The translations under genes and the position numbers were made by a program. The notes beneath the pieces are model-generated. The model was not told the origin of the DNA, made no database searches, and worked only from the letters and a program-made list of their open reading frames with translations. A DNA stretch of 64,000 bases from DATBLE01 sp963775695 (GTDB lineage: Bacteria; Actinomycetota; Thermoleophilia; Gaiellales; Gaiellaceae), in NCBI GenBank assembly GCA_963775695.1, contig CAVZJU010000012.1, forward strand, positions 124,001 to 188,000, written 5' to 3'. Shown piece by piece: positions 8,290 to 16,305 of the stretch (positions are counted from its first letter, which is position 1; the number at the start of each line of letters is the position of its first letter).

Positions 8290-8479
8290 GCCGGTTTACG
8301 AGTATCGCTGTGAGGCCTGCGGCGAGCGGTTCGAGGAGTTTCTCTCGCTCTCGACGAAACCGGCGCCGCCCTGTCCGAAGTGTGGCGGCAAGAAGGTCAC
8401 GCGCCTGCTCTCGCGGATCAACACCGAGTGGCTGCCGAGCGACGTGGCGTGGGACCGCGTCGGCCGCAGCTGGGACTAG
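8288..8479 (+). CDS. FmdB-family zinc-ribbon protein
   Basis: 63 residues, starting MPVYEYRCEACGERFEEFLS, with a second CPKCGGKKVTRLLS. The two CxxC pairs form the putative regulatory zinc ribbon of the FmdB family. Such proteins are usually found next to amidases, formamidases or other nitrogen genes; their exact role is not known. It ends directly against a TTG-started hydrolase gene with no spacing, so the two are likely co-translated. Its start codon overlaps that of the minus-strand small amidase subunit. Confidence 0.9.
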   Translation: MPVYEYRCEACGERFEEFLSLSTKPAPPCPKCGGKKVTRLLSRINTEWLPSDVAWDRVGRSWD

Positions 8480-9313
8480 TTGTCGTTCGCCGAGATCGGT
8501 GAGGAGGTCAGCCTCTACTACGAGCTGACCGGGCCCGAGGACGGGCCGGTCGTCCTCCAGCTCGGCGGCGGCCTGTTCGGGCGGCACAACTTCGGCCTGG
8601 TCAACGACGGCTTCCGCGAGCGCGGCTTCCGACTGCTCTCCTTCGACGCCCGCGGGTACGGCGCGTCGTCGTGCCCGCGCGAGGTGTACACGATCGAGGG
8701 CTGGGCGGCCGACGGCGTCGCGCTGCTGGACGCGGTCGGCCTCGACCGGGTACTCGTGCACGGCACCTCGATGGGCGGGATGATCGCGATCGCCCTCACG
8801 GCGCTCCACCCCGAGCGGACGGTCGCCGCCTGCGCCGACGTCGCCTTCGCCAAGCCGGACCTCTACCGGCGAACGGTGTTCCGGGTCTGGCGGCGGATGG
8901 CCGAGGAGATGGCCTGGGACGAGTTCTCCGACCACGTGACCACGCAGGCAGTCGGCGCCCGGTTCATGGAGAGCCCCGAGGGCGAGAACATCTTCCAGCT
9001 CGTCCGCGACATCGTCGGGCTCAACGACCCGTACACCGTGCGGCAGGCGTGCCTGGCGATGGAGAACATGGACCTCAGCCCGCTCGTCCCGAGAATCGAG
9101 CGGCCCCTGCTGATGACGAACGGGACTCACGACGTCCTCTGCCCGCCGGACCTCGCGCCGAGCGGGCTCGGCGCCCGGAGGATGGTGGAGCTGAACGACC
9201 GGATCGAGCTGGTCGAGTTCCCGGACATCGGCCACGCCGACCTGGTCGAGTGCCCGCAGGACGCGATCCGCATCGTCGGCGACTTCTTCGACCGCACGCT
9301 CTCCGCGACGTAG
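8480..9313 (+). CDS. alpha/beta-fold hydrolase
   Basis: 277 residues. The nucleophile elbow GTSMGG places Ser97, an acidic residue follows in NGTHDVL (near 212), and the catalytic His is in PDIGHADLVE (near 255). The oxyanion region QLGGGLFGRHNF is near 27-38. It is likely a C-C or ester hydrolase of small substrates, cytosolic. The TTG start immediately follows the stop of the zinc-ribbon gene. A related hydrolase with the same GTSMGGM elbow is at 49.6-50.4 kb. Substrate unknown. Confidence 0.85.
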   Translation: MSFAEIGEEVSLYYELTGPEDGPVVLQLGGGLFGRHNFGLVNDGFRERGFRLLSFDARGYGASSCPREVYTIEGWAADGVALLDAVGLDRVLVHGTSMGGMIAIALTALHPERTVAACADVAFAKPDLYRRTVFRVWRRMAEEMAWDEFSDHVTTQAVGARFMESPEGENIFQLVRDIVGLNDPYTVRQACLAMENMDLSPLVPRIERPLLMTNGTHDVLCPPDLAPSGLGARRMVELNDRIELVEFPDIGHADLVECPQDAIRIVGDFFDRTLSAT

Positions 9314-9317
9314 CCGC

Positions 9318-9719
9318 CTACTTCAGCGGGTTGGTCCCCGCCATCCAGATGATCACGCGGCTGAACTTCCCGTCCGCGCCGATGTCGAAGAAGTTGCAGT
9401 TGTGCATGTCGTTCTTCGTCCCGTCGTTGAGCTCGCCGATGTAGCTCTGCTCGGTCGCGACCTTCCCCGCCTCGGGCTCGACGACGATGTTCTTGATCTC
9501 GTGGAAGATCGAGACCGAGTTGCCGCAGAAATCGGTGAACATGCGGCGGATCTCGTCGGCGCCGGAGAAGACCGCGTGGTCGGTCTGCACGGTCATGACG
9601 CAGTCGTCGGCGAAGTGGGAGAGGATCGCGTCGACGTCCTTCGCGTCGACCGCCTTGAAGTAGCTGTCCGGCAGAGCGGCGAGCTGGTCGCGGGTCAGCG
9701 GCTGGGTCTGGGTGGCCAC
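9318..9719 (-). CDS. NTF2/SnoaL-like protein
   Basis: 133 residues with the cone-shaped SnoaL/NTF2-like fold pattern: helix-rich N-terminus, then LSHFADDCVMTVQTDHAVFSG and a C-terminal sheet ending VIIWMAGTNPLK. Members act as small-molecule isomerases, hydratases or dehydratases, or as binding domains. GTG start with GAGGAGG a few bases upstream. It is a single gene with its own promoter bearing the ATGTC-GAC operator at 9.74 kb, so it probably belongs to the same regulon as the 33 kb catabolic operons. Confidence 0.8.
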   Translation of the reverse strand: MATQTQPLTRDQLAALPDSYFKAVDAKDVDAILSHFADDCVMTVQTDHAVFSGADEIRRMFTDFCGNSVSIFHEIKNIVVEPEAGKVATEQSYIGELNDGTKNDMHNCNFFDIGADGKFSRVIIWMAGTNPLK

Positions 9720-9734
9720 GATGCCTCCTCGACT

Positions 9735-9763
9735 CGAATGTCAGACTTCCAGGCGCGAGTCTA
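9735..9763 (-). promoter_or_regulatory. promoter/operator of the SnoaL-like gene
   Basis: ATGTCAGACTT at 9738-9748 is followed by CAGGCGCGAGTC (9750-9761). The same string with a few changes (ATGTCTGACTT, CAGGCGCGAGTC) precedes the oxidoreductase operon at 33.11 kb. Read on the minus strand it gives a -35-like TAGACT and a -10 position overlapping GTCTGACAT. Confidence 0.55.
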
Positions 9764-9789
9764 ACGCGGCTGCGGGCAGGGGCGAAGGG

Positions 9790-10131
9790 CTAGCCGGCTG
9801 TCGGCTCGGCGGCGCCGGCTTTGTTCGGGCAGACCTCCAGGTGCTCTGCAAGAAGAGCGGGGCCACGGTGCTTCTCGGTAACGGCGACCCAGCCGCAGGC
9901 CTCGCAAGCGACCTCCCGCTCGGCCGCCTTCACCGCCCGCCGGGTGCGCGCTGCCTCGCCCGCCGGGCAATCATGTTCTTCGAATTCGCGGAGAGCCCAG
10001 CGCAGCGAGGGTCGCTCCCAACGTCGACCGCAAACACCACACGACGCGACGCCGGGGTTGTCGAGTGCCGCCTCGGCCTCCTCACGACGTTTCGCGCTAC
10101 CCCAAGCCACCCCGCCGACTCTACCGACCAC
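9790..10131 (-). CDS. small protein with two C2HC zinc knuckles, function unknown
   Basis: 113 residues. Two similar metal-binding units are visible: CGVCGRRW...EEHDC (about 31-55) and CEACGW...AEHLEVC (about 76-101), each with CxxC followed by H and C about 20 residues later. This resembles short C2H2/C2HC fingers. I do not recognise the family. The GTG start at 10131 is the first available; the protein could begin further in. It stands alone beside a decayed winged-helix gene. Confidence 0.6.
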   Translation of the reverse strand: MVGRVGGVAWGSAKRREEAEAALDNPGVASCGVCGRRWERPSLRWALREFEEHDCPAGEAARTRRAVKAAEREVACEACGWVAVTEKHRGPALLAEHLEVCPNKAGAAEPTAG

Positions 10132-10152
10132 CGGGATGTCGCCCGTTCGCTC

Positions 10153-10506
10153 TCACGCCTCCCAGACGACATCGATACTCCGGTCGAGACCTGGAAGAGG
10201 CAGCGCGCCGGCCTCGGCCTCGATCGCGTCGCGCGTCCGGGCGACAGGCGTGCCCAGGCGTCGAGCCGCACGGTGTGGCCCGATCGTCTCCAGGTTCCGC
10301 GGATCTCGCCGTCGACCAGCAGCGCGCCCGGCCACACGCGGGCCGTCCAGACCCTCGGCGCACGCGCACCGTCCCAGCGGATGGCGACCGTACCCGTCGT
10401 CGCGGCGTATCTGAGCGCGTTGCCGACGCCGAGCCCTCCGGCATCCGCACGTCGAGCCCACCGACCCGCCGTCGGAGCGCCAGAATCCGCTGCCGGGTGA
10501 GCACGA
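10153..10506 (-). pseudogene. remnant of a winged-helix DNA-binding-domain protein (HTH_42 type)
   Basis: Three pieces of one protein lie in order but in different frames. The start VLTRQRILALRRRVGGLD is at about 10506-10450. The C-terminal core ALRYAATTGTVAIRWDGA and LLVDGEIRGTWRRSG is at about 10420-10260. The end AEAGALPLPGLDRSIDVVW reaches the stop at 10153. The middle of the usual 350-residue protein is missing. The pieces fit the family of winged-helix proteins annotated as crosslink-repair or YcaQ-like. Internal deletion plus frameshift means it is not functional. Confidence 0.65.
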
Positions 10507-10567
10507 GTCGCGATTGCACCGAAACCCGCCGCGAGCCTACAGACACCGGGCGCCCTCGCCGAGGGAC

Positions 10568-10620
10568 TTGACATTGGACACTAATGTCTGATTTATTATC
10601 TCGGACAACGCCGTCCGACT
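10568..10620 (+). promoter_or_regulatory. MFS-efflux promoter with TetR-type operators
   Basis: TTGACA (10568-10573), 17 bp, ATTTAT (10591-10596). Two inverted repeats flank the -10: GACA-CTAA-TGTC (10577-10588) and CGGAC-AACGCC-GTCCG (10602-10617). A TetR-family gene ends the same operon, so autoregulated repression is the natural reading. A GGAGG ribosome site follows at 10625. Confidence 0.6.
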
Positions 10621-10635
10621 TATTGGAGGAACCTC

Positions 10636-12105
10636 GTGCATCACAGGAAGAGCCACACCACCCGCCGGCTTCACACCTCGCGCCAAGCGGCACCGAACAG
10701 GAAGAGCACGGCGCTCCTGCTCGTCCTCCTGGTCGCACAGCTCATGGTGATCCTCGACATCACCGCCGTGAACATCGCCCTGCCGAGCCTCGCGAAGAAC
10801 CTGCACCTCACCGGTTCCCAGATCAGCTGGACGATCACGAGCTACTCGCTCGTCTTCGGGAGCCTCCTGCTGCTCGGCGGCCGGGCCGCTGACCTGCTCG
10901 GCCATCGCCGCCTGTTTCTGACCGGCCTCGCCATCTTCACCGTGTCCTCGCTTGTCTCCGCCGCCGCCGGTACCGCCGCAGCGCTCTTCGCGGCTCGCGC
11001 GGGGCAGGGCCTGGGCGCAGCGATGCTCTCTCCGGCCGCGCTCTCGATCATCACGTCCTCTTTCCACGGCCACGCCAAGGCGAAGGCGCTCGCCGCCTGG
11101 GGTGCGGTCGGCGGCGCGGGCGCAGCGATCGGCGTCGTCGTCGGCGGACTGCTGACCGAGGTGGCCGACTGGCGGATGATCTTCTTCGTCAATCTGCCCG
11201 TCGCGGCTGCACTCGCCGTCACCGCTCTCAAGGTCATCCCCGCCGACACGGAGAAGCCGCGCTGGCGCGGCCTGGATCTGCGCGGCGCCGTCCTCGCAAC
11301 CGTCAGCCTGGGCGCGATCGTCTACGCGATCACCCAGGGTGCGAGCGCAGGCTGGACGTCCACGCAGACGCTCGGGTTCACTCTCGTTGGCCTGGCCGGG
11401 CTCGCCGGCTTCGGCGTTCTGGAAACCAGGACCGAGAAGCCACTGCTCGAGGTCGGCCGGCTCGCGGACCGCGCGGTCGGCGGCGGCCTCGTCTTGATGC
11501 TCGCGGCCGCCGGCTCGATCTTCGGTCTCTTCTACCTCTCCTCGGTCTATCTCCAGAACGTCCTCGGTACGAGCCCCCTGATGACCGGCCTGTCGTTCAT
11601 CCCGCTCGCCCTCACGGCGGGCGTCGGCGCACATGCAGCCGGGCACGTCGTCGCCCGCCACGGCGTGCGCACGCCGCTCGCCTCGGCATTCGCGATCGCC
11701 GCCGTCGGAATGGCACTCCTCGCCCATGTCGGCGCAAACGGCACCTACCTCCGCAACGTCCTCCCCGGGATGCTCGTGGCCGGGTTCGGACTCGGCATCG
11801 CGGTCGTCACCGTCTCGATCGCGATCCTGACCGGCGCTCGCGAGGAGGAGTCGGGGATGATCTCCGGCCTGAACTCCACCGGACACGAGATCGGCGGCAC
11901 GATCGGGATCGCGGTCTTCTCGACGATCGCAGCCGGATCCGGCGCACTCGGTGGTGCCCCGGCCGCCTCGGCGATCTCGCACGCGTTCGTGGCAGCCGCG
12001 CTCCTGGCTAGCCTCGCGAGCATCACGGCCTTCGCCGTCCTCCCGCACGCGAGGCACTTCCTCCCGAAGCTCCGCCTCAACCCCGCCGCGATGCCCGTCC
12101 ACTGA
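10636..12105 (+). CDS. MFS drug efflux transporter, DHA2 (EmrB/QacA) family
   Basis: 489 residues with about 14 membrane helices. The DHA2 motif C region is GQGLGAAMLSPAALSII, and the first helix has LMVILDITAVNIALPSL, the typical motif D1 with Asp. It is an inner-membrane proton-driven exporter of lipophilic drugs. GTG start with GGAGG 6 nt upstream. One base separates its stop from the start of the TetR gene, so the two are one operon under the operator-bearing promoter at 10.57 kb. The exported drug cannot be predicted. Confidence 0.9.
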   Translation: MHHRKSHTTRRLHTSRQAAPNRKSTALLLVLLVAQLMVILDITAVNIALPSLAKNLHLTGSQISWTITSYSLVFGSLLLLGGRAADLLGHRRLFLTGLAIFTVSSLVSAAAGTAAALFAARAGQGLGAAMLSPAALSIITSSFHGHAKAKALAAWGAVGGAGAAIGVVVGGLLTEVADWRMIFFVNLPVAAALAVTALKVIPADTEKPRWRGLDLRGAVLATVSLGAIVYAITQGASAGWTSTQTLGFTLVGLAGLAGFGVLETRTEKPLLEVGRLADRAVGGGLVLMLAAAGSIFGLFYLSSVYLQNVLGTSPLMTGLSFIPLALTAGVGAHAAGHVVARHGVRTPLASAFAIAAVGMALLAHVGANGTYLRNVLPGMLVAGFGLGIAVVTVSIAILTGAREEESGMISGLNSTGHEIGGTIGIAVFSTIAAGSGALGGAPAASAISHAFVAAALLASLASITAFAVLPHARHFLPKLRLNPAAMPVH

Positions 12106-12106
12106 G

Positions 12107-12709
12107 ATGGCAAAGCAGACGACACCCGCAAAGACGCAGAGACGCCGCCGCTCGGATGCAGATCGCAGCGTCCAGGCGATCCTCGAAGCTGCGCTCGACG
12201 CGTTGGCGGGCGATCCCGATGCCAGCATGGCCGAGATCGCCCGGCGCGCGGGTGTCGTGCGGGCGACGATCTACGCCCACTTCCCGACCCGCGAATCGCT
12301 GCTCGACTCCGTCATGGAGAACGCGGTGGCCCAGGTCGCCGAGGCGACCGCTGCGGCCGAGCCGACTCGCGGCGAGCCGGAAGAGGCGCTGGAACGCGTA
12401 CTCCGCGCGACCTGGCAGAAGCTCGACCAGTTCCACGCCCTGCTCGCGATCAACACCGCGCGGCTCTCGGCCAAGGAACTGCACCGCCGTCACCTCCCGG
12501 TCATGACGCAGTTCGCGCCACTGATCGAACGAGGCCAGAAGGACGGCGTCTTCCGGCGGGACGTCCCGGTCGCGTGGCATCTCGCAGTGCTCCGCGCGAT
12601 CGTGCATGCCGCAAGCGCGGAGCTGCAGAGCGGCCGGCTTACCGAGGCGACGGTCGAGGAGACCATGCTTACGACCGTGCTCTCGGCGATGGCTCCGGCG
12701 AAGCGGTGA
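12107..12709 (+). CDS. TetR-family transcriptional repressor
   Basis: 200 residues. The N-terminal TetR helix-turn-helix is clear: SMAEIARRAGVVRATIYAHF (about 44-63). The C-terminal ligand domain has the pattern of the AcrR-like/TetR_C_33 type, with no closer family recognised. The ATG at 12107 follows the MFS stop by one base, so the genes are translationally coupled. It probably binds the inverted repeats in front of the MFS gene and is released by the exported compound. Confidence 0.9.
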   Translation: MAKQTTPAKTQRRRRSDADRSVQAILEAALDALAGDPDASMAEIARRAGVVRATIYAHFPTRESLLDSVMENAVAQVAEATAAAEPTRGEPEEALERVLRATWQKLDQFHALLAINTARLSAKELHRRHLPVMTQFAPLIERGQKDGVFRRDVPVAWHLAVLRAIVHAASAELQSGRLTEATVEETMLTTVLSAMAPAKR

Positions 12710-12877
12710 TGGACACCGTCGGGCAGGAGCAGCCGCTCACTCGCGCCTACAAACGCCAAACCCGGCAACTCCGAAGAGCCACCGGGCTTGACGCAACAAC
12801 CTTCTCAGCCTCGCGGCTGGTTGTCAACCGATCTACGCTCGAGCGGTTGCCTCACCCTGGTGGTGGAGGTGATCGAT
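12710..12877. other. intergenic region between tetR and oxidoreductase genes
   Basis: 168 bp without a gene. It holds an inverted repeat AACAACC...GGTTGT around 12797-12825 and a GGAGGTG ribosome site at 12866 for the next gene. A TTGTCA (12823) could be a -35 for that gene, but no convincing -10 is seen. Confidence 0.4.
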
Positions 12878-13792
12878 ATGGACGAACAACAGAGCTTTGA
12901 CGTTGTGATCGTCGGGGGCGGAGCTGCCGGCCTGAGCGCTGCGCTCGTCCTCGGCCGGGCCCGCAGGCAGGTCGCCGTCGTCGATGCCGGATCTCCGCGT
13001 AACGCTCCGGCCGCGCACATGCAAGGGTTCCTGACCCGCGACGGGCTGCCGCCGGCGGAATTGCTGGCGATCGGCCGGGACGAGGTCGCCGGGTACGGCG
13101 TCGAGCTGATCCCGGATCGAGTCGAAGCGATCGAGAGCGGCTTCGTCGTCCACCTGGCCGGCGGTCTTGCGCTGGAGGCCAGACGAGTCCTGGTCTCGAC
13201 GGGCGTCGGCGACGAACTGCCCGACATCCTGGGGGTGCAGGAGCGCTGGGGACGCGATCTTCTGCACTGCCCGTACTGCCACGGATGGGAAGTCCGAGAT
13301 CAGCCGATCGGCGTGCTCGGCACCCACCCGCTCGCAGCCGAGCACGCCCAGCTCATTCGGCAGTGGTCGGACGATGTCGTCTTCTTCACCCACACCGCCG
13401 AACTGTCGTCGGCCGACCGTGTTCAACTCGCCGCCCGCGGGATCGAGGTCGCTGACGGTGCAATCAGCCGGCTCGTGGTCGAGAACGATGCCCTGGTCGG
13501 CGTCGAGCTTGCCGACGGTCGTGTCGTCGCCCGGACCGCTGTCTTCGTTCGACCTGTGAATCTGCCTCACGGCGACGGTCTGCTGTCGGGTCTGGGGTGC
13601 GAATTCGACGAGGCCGGATTCCCGGTCGTCGATGGCACCGGCCGGACAAGCGTTCCCGGCGTCTGGGCCGCGGGCAACGTGGTCGATCCCCGCGCGCAAG
13701 TGATCACCTCTGCCGGCGCCGGATCGGCGGCTGCGATCGCCATGAACGCCGATCTGGTCCAGGAAGACGTGCGGAACGCCCGCCCTTCATGA
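12878..13792 (+). CDS. thioredoxin-reductase-like FAD-dependent oxidoreductase with CPYC motif
   Basis: 304 residues. FAD-binding VVIVGGGAAGLSAALVLGRA is at 9-28, a redox pair C131-P-Y-C134 sits as in thioredoxin reductases, and the C-terminal FAD motif is GVWAAGNVVDP (near 266). The second nucleotide motif is degenerate: IGVLGTHPLAAEHAQL (near 144-159) lacks the GxGxxA/G of NADPH-binding domains, so the electron donor may not be NADPH. ATG chosen because of GGAGGTG 7 nt upstream. It stands alone downstream of the efflux operon. A role in thiol-redox defence is plausible but not shown. Confidence 0.8.
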   Translation: MDEQQSFDVVIVGGGAAGLSAALVLGRARRQVAVVDAGSPRNAPAAHMQGFLTRDGLPPAELLAIGRDEVAGYGVELIPDRVEAIESGFVVHLAGGLALEARRVLVSTGVGDELPDILGVQERWGRDLLHCPYCHGWEVRDQPIGVLGTHPLAAEHAQLIRQWSDDVVFFTHTAELSSADRVQLAARGIEVADGAISRLVVENDALVGVELADGRVVARTAVFVRPVNLPHGDGLLSGLGCEFDEAGFPVVDGTGRTSVPGVWAAGNVVDPRAQVITSAGAGSAAAIAMNADLVQEDVRNARPS

Positions 13793-14165
13793 CCGCAGAT
13801 CCGGTTCACGTGAGAACGGAGGAGCCCGGTGACTGACCGGCCCACCGAGCCTCGTCGTGATCAGGCGCCGCCACCGACCAAGCATCAGCTGGCATTGCGG
13901 CGACGCCGGAGAACTTCACGGTCGCGGGCACTCTTGCTCGCGCCGTAAGCAGCGCGCCGCCGCTTCGGAAGGACGGTGACGCCGTCCCAGGACGACGAGG
14001 CAAAGCGCGTCGCCCGCTCCCCTCCACCTCCAATTCAACCCCGCACGGAGGGCTTGCGGCAAGCCCCGGGTCGGGCCGCACAATTACTGGGTGCAGGCCG
14101 GCGCCTACGGAAACGTGAGGAGCGAAATGTGTGTCGTTGTCGATGCGTACGGCAAGAGTGAGGCT
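13793..14165. other. non-coding stretch before the FAD monooxygenase
   Basis: 373 bp with only the doubtful 39-codon frame above and a hairpin at 14050-14066 (arms GGGCTTG / CAAGCCC, loop CGG) that could act as a terminator or RNA fold. No clear promoter seen. Confidence 0.4.
13829..13948 (+). CDS. possible 39-residue peptide or truncated gene start
   Basis: GTG start with GGAGGAG five bases upstream, encoding MTDRPTEPRRDQAPPPTKHQ then a basic tail and TAA. The beginning looks like a real cytosolic N-terminus of a small membrane protein, but the expected hydrophobic part does not follow. This suggests a gene cut off by deletion or frameshift. No family recognised. Confidence 0.25.
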   Translation: MTDRPTEPRRDQAPPPTKHQLALRRRRRTSRSRALLLAP

Positions 14166-15662
14166 ATGACCGAGCATGCGGTGGTGATCGCCGGAGGTGG
14201 CCCGGCGGGGATGATGTTGGCGGGCGAGTTGGCGTTGGCGGGGGTTGACGTGGCCATTGTCGAGCGGCGCCGCAGCCAGGATCTCGCCGGCGCGCGCGCC
14301 GGTGGTCTGCACTCACGCACGATCGAGGTTCTCGATCAGCGGGGGATCGCCGATCGGTTCCTGGCGGAAGGGCAGACGGCGCAGGTCGCGGCGTTCGCCA
14401 GGGTCCGCCTGGACATCAGCGACTTTCCCACCCGCCACCCCTACGGGCTCGGGCTGTGGCAGAACCACATCGAGCGACTGCTGGCCGGCTGGGTCGACGA
14501 GCTGGCCGTGCCGATCCATTACGGCGGTGAAGTGACCGGCTTCGCCCAGGACGACACGGGCGTCGACATCGAGGTCCGGGGCGGCCAGTCGCTGCGAGCG
14601 GAGTATCTCGTCGGGTGCGACGGCGGACGCAGCCTGATCCGCAAGACAGCCGGCATCGAGTTCCCGGGATGGGATCCGACGACCAGCAGCCTGATCGCCG
14701 AGGTCGAGATGGCCGAGGCGCCCGTATTGGGCATCCACACGGACGACATCGGCGTCCATTCATTCGGGAGGTTGGAGTACGAGATCCGCGACGGCGAGGT
14801 GGTCTACATGGACCAGGGCCCGGTGCGGGTCATGGTGACCGAAGAGCACGTCGGACCTGCCGGCGAGCCCACCCTGCGCGATCTCAGCGAGGCGCTCGTC
14901 GCCGTCTACGGGACCGATTACGGGATCCACAGTCCCACCTGGATCTCCAGGTTCACCGACATGACTCGGCAGGCCGCGGCCTACCGGAACCGACGGGTGC
15001 TGCTGGCCGGCGATGCCGCACACGTGCACTCCCCGGTGGGTGGACAGGGCCTCAACATCGGTGTGCAGGATGCGGTGAATCTGGGCTGGAAGCTGGCCCA
15101 GGTGGTGAACGGGACATCGCCGGAAAGCCTCCTGGATACCTACCATGCCGAGCGCCACCCGGTCGCTGCCCGCGTGCTGCGCAACACCATGGCGCAGACC
15201 GCGCTCCTTCGCAGCAACGACCGTGTCGACGCCTTACGCGACACCCTGTCCGAGCTCCTAGGCATGGACGAACCTCGTAAACGATTCGCCGCGATGATGT
15301 CCGGCCTGGACGTCCACTACGACCTGGGCGAGGGACACCCGCTGCTCGGACGCCGCATGCCCGATCTCGACCTGGTCACCGCCAACGGCCCACTGCGGGT
15401 CTTCACCCTGCTGCACGATGCCCGGCCGGTGCTACTCGACCTCGGTGAGCACGGCGGCTTCGACATCACCCCATGGGCAGATCGGGTTCGGTTCATCGAC
15501 GCCAAGTACGCTGGACCATGGGAGCTTCCGGAACTCGGGACGGTCACCGCTCCCACCGGTGTGTTGATTCGGCCCGACGGATATGTTGCCTGGGTGGGAG
15601 ACGCAACCCACCAGCGCCTCCCGGAAGCGCTGACCACCTGGTTCGGGACGCCAAGGTCGTGA
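14166..15662 (+). CDS. FAD-dependent aromatic monooxygenase (rifampin/tetracycline-monooxygenase-like)
   Basis: 498 residues of the PHBH-type flavin monooxygenase superfamily. FAD motif VVIAGGGPAGMMLAGELALAG is at 6-26, the DG motif YLVGCDGGRSLIRK is near 150, and the GD motif RVLLAGDAAHVHSPVGGQGLN is near 278. A C-terminal thioredoxin-like domain (about 400-498), including DGYVAWVG, is as in polyketide hydroxylases and Rox rifampin monooxygenases. It hydroxylates an aromatic or polyketide substrate with NAD(P)H and O2, giving possible drug inactivation. The ATG at 14166 matches the family N-terminus; an open frame continues 75 bp upstream. Confidence 0.85.
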   Translation: MTEHAVVIAGGGPAGMMLAGELALAGVDVAIVERRRSQDLAGARAGGLHSRTIEVLDQRGIADRFLAEGQTAQVAAFARVRLDISDFPTRHPYGLGLWQNHIERLLAGWVDELAVPIHYGGEVTGFAQDDTGVDIEVRGGQSLRAEYLVGCDGGRSLIRKTAGIEFPGWDPTTSSLIAEVEMAEAPVLGIHTDDIGVHSFGRLEYEIRDGEVVYMDQGPVRVMVTEEHVGPAGEPTLRDLSEALVAVYGTDYGIHSPTWISRFTDMTRQAAAYRNRRVLLAGDAAHVHSPVGGQGLNIGVQDAVNLGWKLAQVVNGTSPESLLDTYHAERHPVAARVLRNTMAQTALLRSNDRVDALRDTLSELLGMDEPRKRFAAMMSGLDVHYDLGEGHPLLGRRMPDLDLVTANGPLRVFTLLHDARPVLLDLGEHGGFDITPWADRVRFIDAKYAGPWELPELGTVTAPTGVLIRPDGYVAWVGDATHQRLPEALTTWFGTPRS

Positions 15663-15707
15663 TCCCGGGTGTGTTCGATGAACGGGCGAGGGGCGCTGTC
15701 ACCAGGG

Positions 15708-15880
15708 CTACGACTTCGTGCGCACCCCGTACCCCGTGGCGACAGCGAGAACGTTGCGAGGGTTGCCCGGGTCGAGCGCAACCTCGTCGACGAGCTTGGG
15801 GGCCGGATGCGAGCGACCGCCAGTGGGCGCCTCCATCGCTGCTCTTGAAGAGGCAGAGCCCCCTCTGGGCTACGCCATGT
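15708..15880 (-). pseudogene. remnant of a BNR/Asp-box (sialidase-like beta-propeller) protein
   Basis: On the minus strand one frame reads GLCLFKSSDGGAHWRSLASG, with a perfect Asp-box SxDGGxxW. A shifted frame continues VDEVALDPGNPRNVLAVATG to a stop at 15708, the usual inter-repeat segment of BNR proteins. Only about 55 residues remain, split by a frameshift. Nothing else recognisable lies between 15663 and 15927. Confidence 0.5.
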
Positions 15881-15927
15881 CACAACAGACGCAAACAGCT
15901 CGAGGGCCTGCCTCACGGGGGCTGCAG

Positions 15928-16170
15928 TCAGAAACGTGATTGTCCGGCGGACGCTACGGCCTGCACGATCCAGTGTCGGTCGGGGAGTCCTGAGGTGCCC
16001 GCCGATGTCCGGTAAACCCGGCAGGCGAGGGCGTAGTCCGCGCGTTGGTCGGTGCCGTGCTCGACGTCGCGTCCGTCGACACGGACAGTCGGCGATCCGA
16101 GAAACCGAAGCCGCTCCGCCTCCTCGGGGCTCTCGATGCGGATCTCGCACACGTCCGCATCGACGCGCAA
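15928..16170 (-). pseudogene. C-terminal fragment of a small thioredoxin/glutaredoxin-like protein
   Basis: About 80 codons ending at 15928. The segment EEAERLRFLGSPTVRVDGRD followed by YALACRVYRT is characteristic of a small thioredoxin-like protein that is often found beside mercury or arsenic genes. The N-terminal half with the CPxC active site is missing; a TAG sits two codons before the TTG at 16170. A short real product cannot be excluded, but a 5'-truncated remnant is more likely. It lies just downstream of the methyltransferase operon. Confidence 0.5.
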
Positions 16171-16305
16171 CTCCTAGGAGCAGAGCTTGGCGGCGTGCAC
16201 GAATCGCGGCCGCCTAAGCGACAACCGGGCGCGGGCTACGGCCGCGGTACGCTCCAACCCTGAGTCGACCCTCGGTTCAGGTTGCGCTGCGGCACAGCCA
16301 GCTGT

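Noticed and set aside
4793..8479. Very long open frame on the plus strand across the amidohydrolase genes
   Set aside because: It is antisense to four well-supported minus-strand genes, has Arg/Gly/Ala-rich low-complexity translation, and arises from high third-position GC. Only its last 63 codons are a real gene.
10537..12228. Long minus-strand frame opposite the MFS gene
   Set aside because: Antisense shadow with no recognisable domain; the plus strand encodes a clear 14-helix transporter with ribosome site and promoter.
13829..13948. Confident new small protein gene
   Set aside because: Ribosome site is good, but the encoded tail looks out of frame and no homologue is recognised; listed at low confidence only.
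15663..16305. Possible CRISPR or tRNA-like structures in the gene-poor stretch
   Set aside because: No regular spacing of repeats and no cloverleaf with a CCA end or anticodon arm was found.
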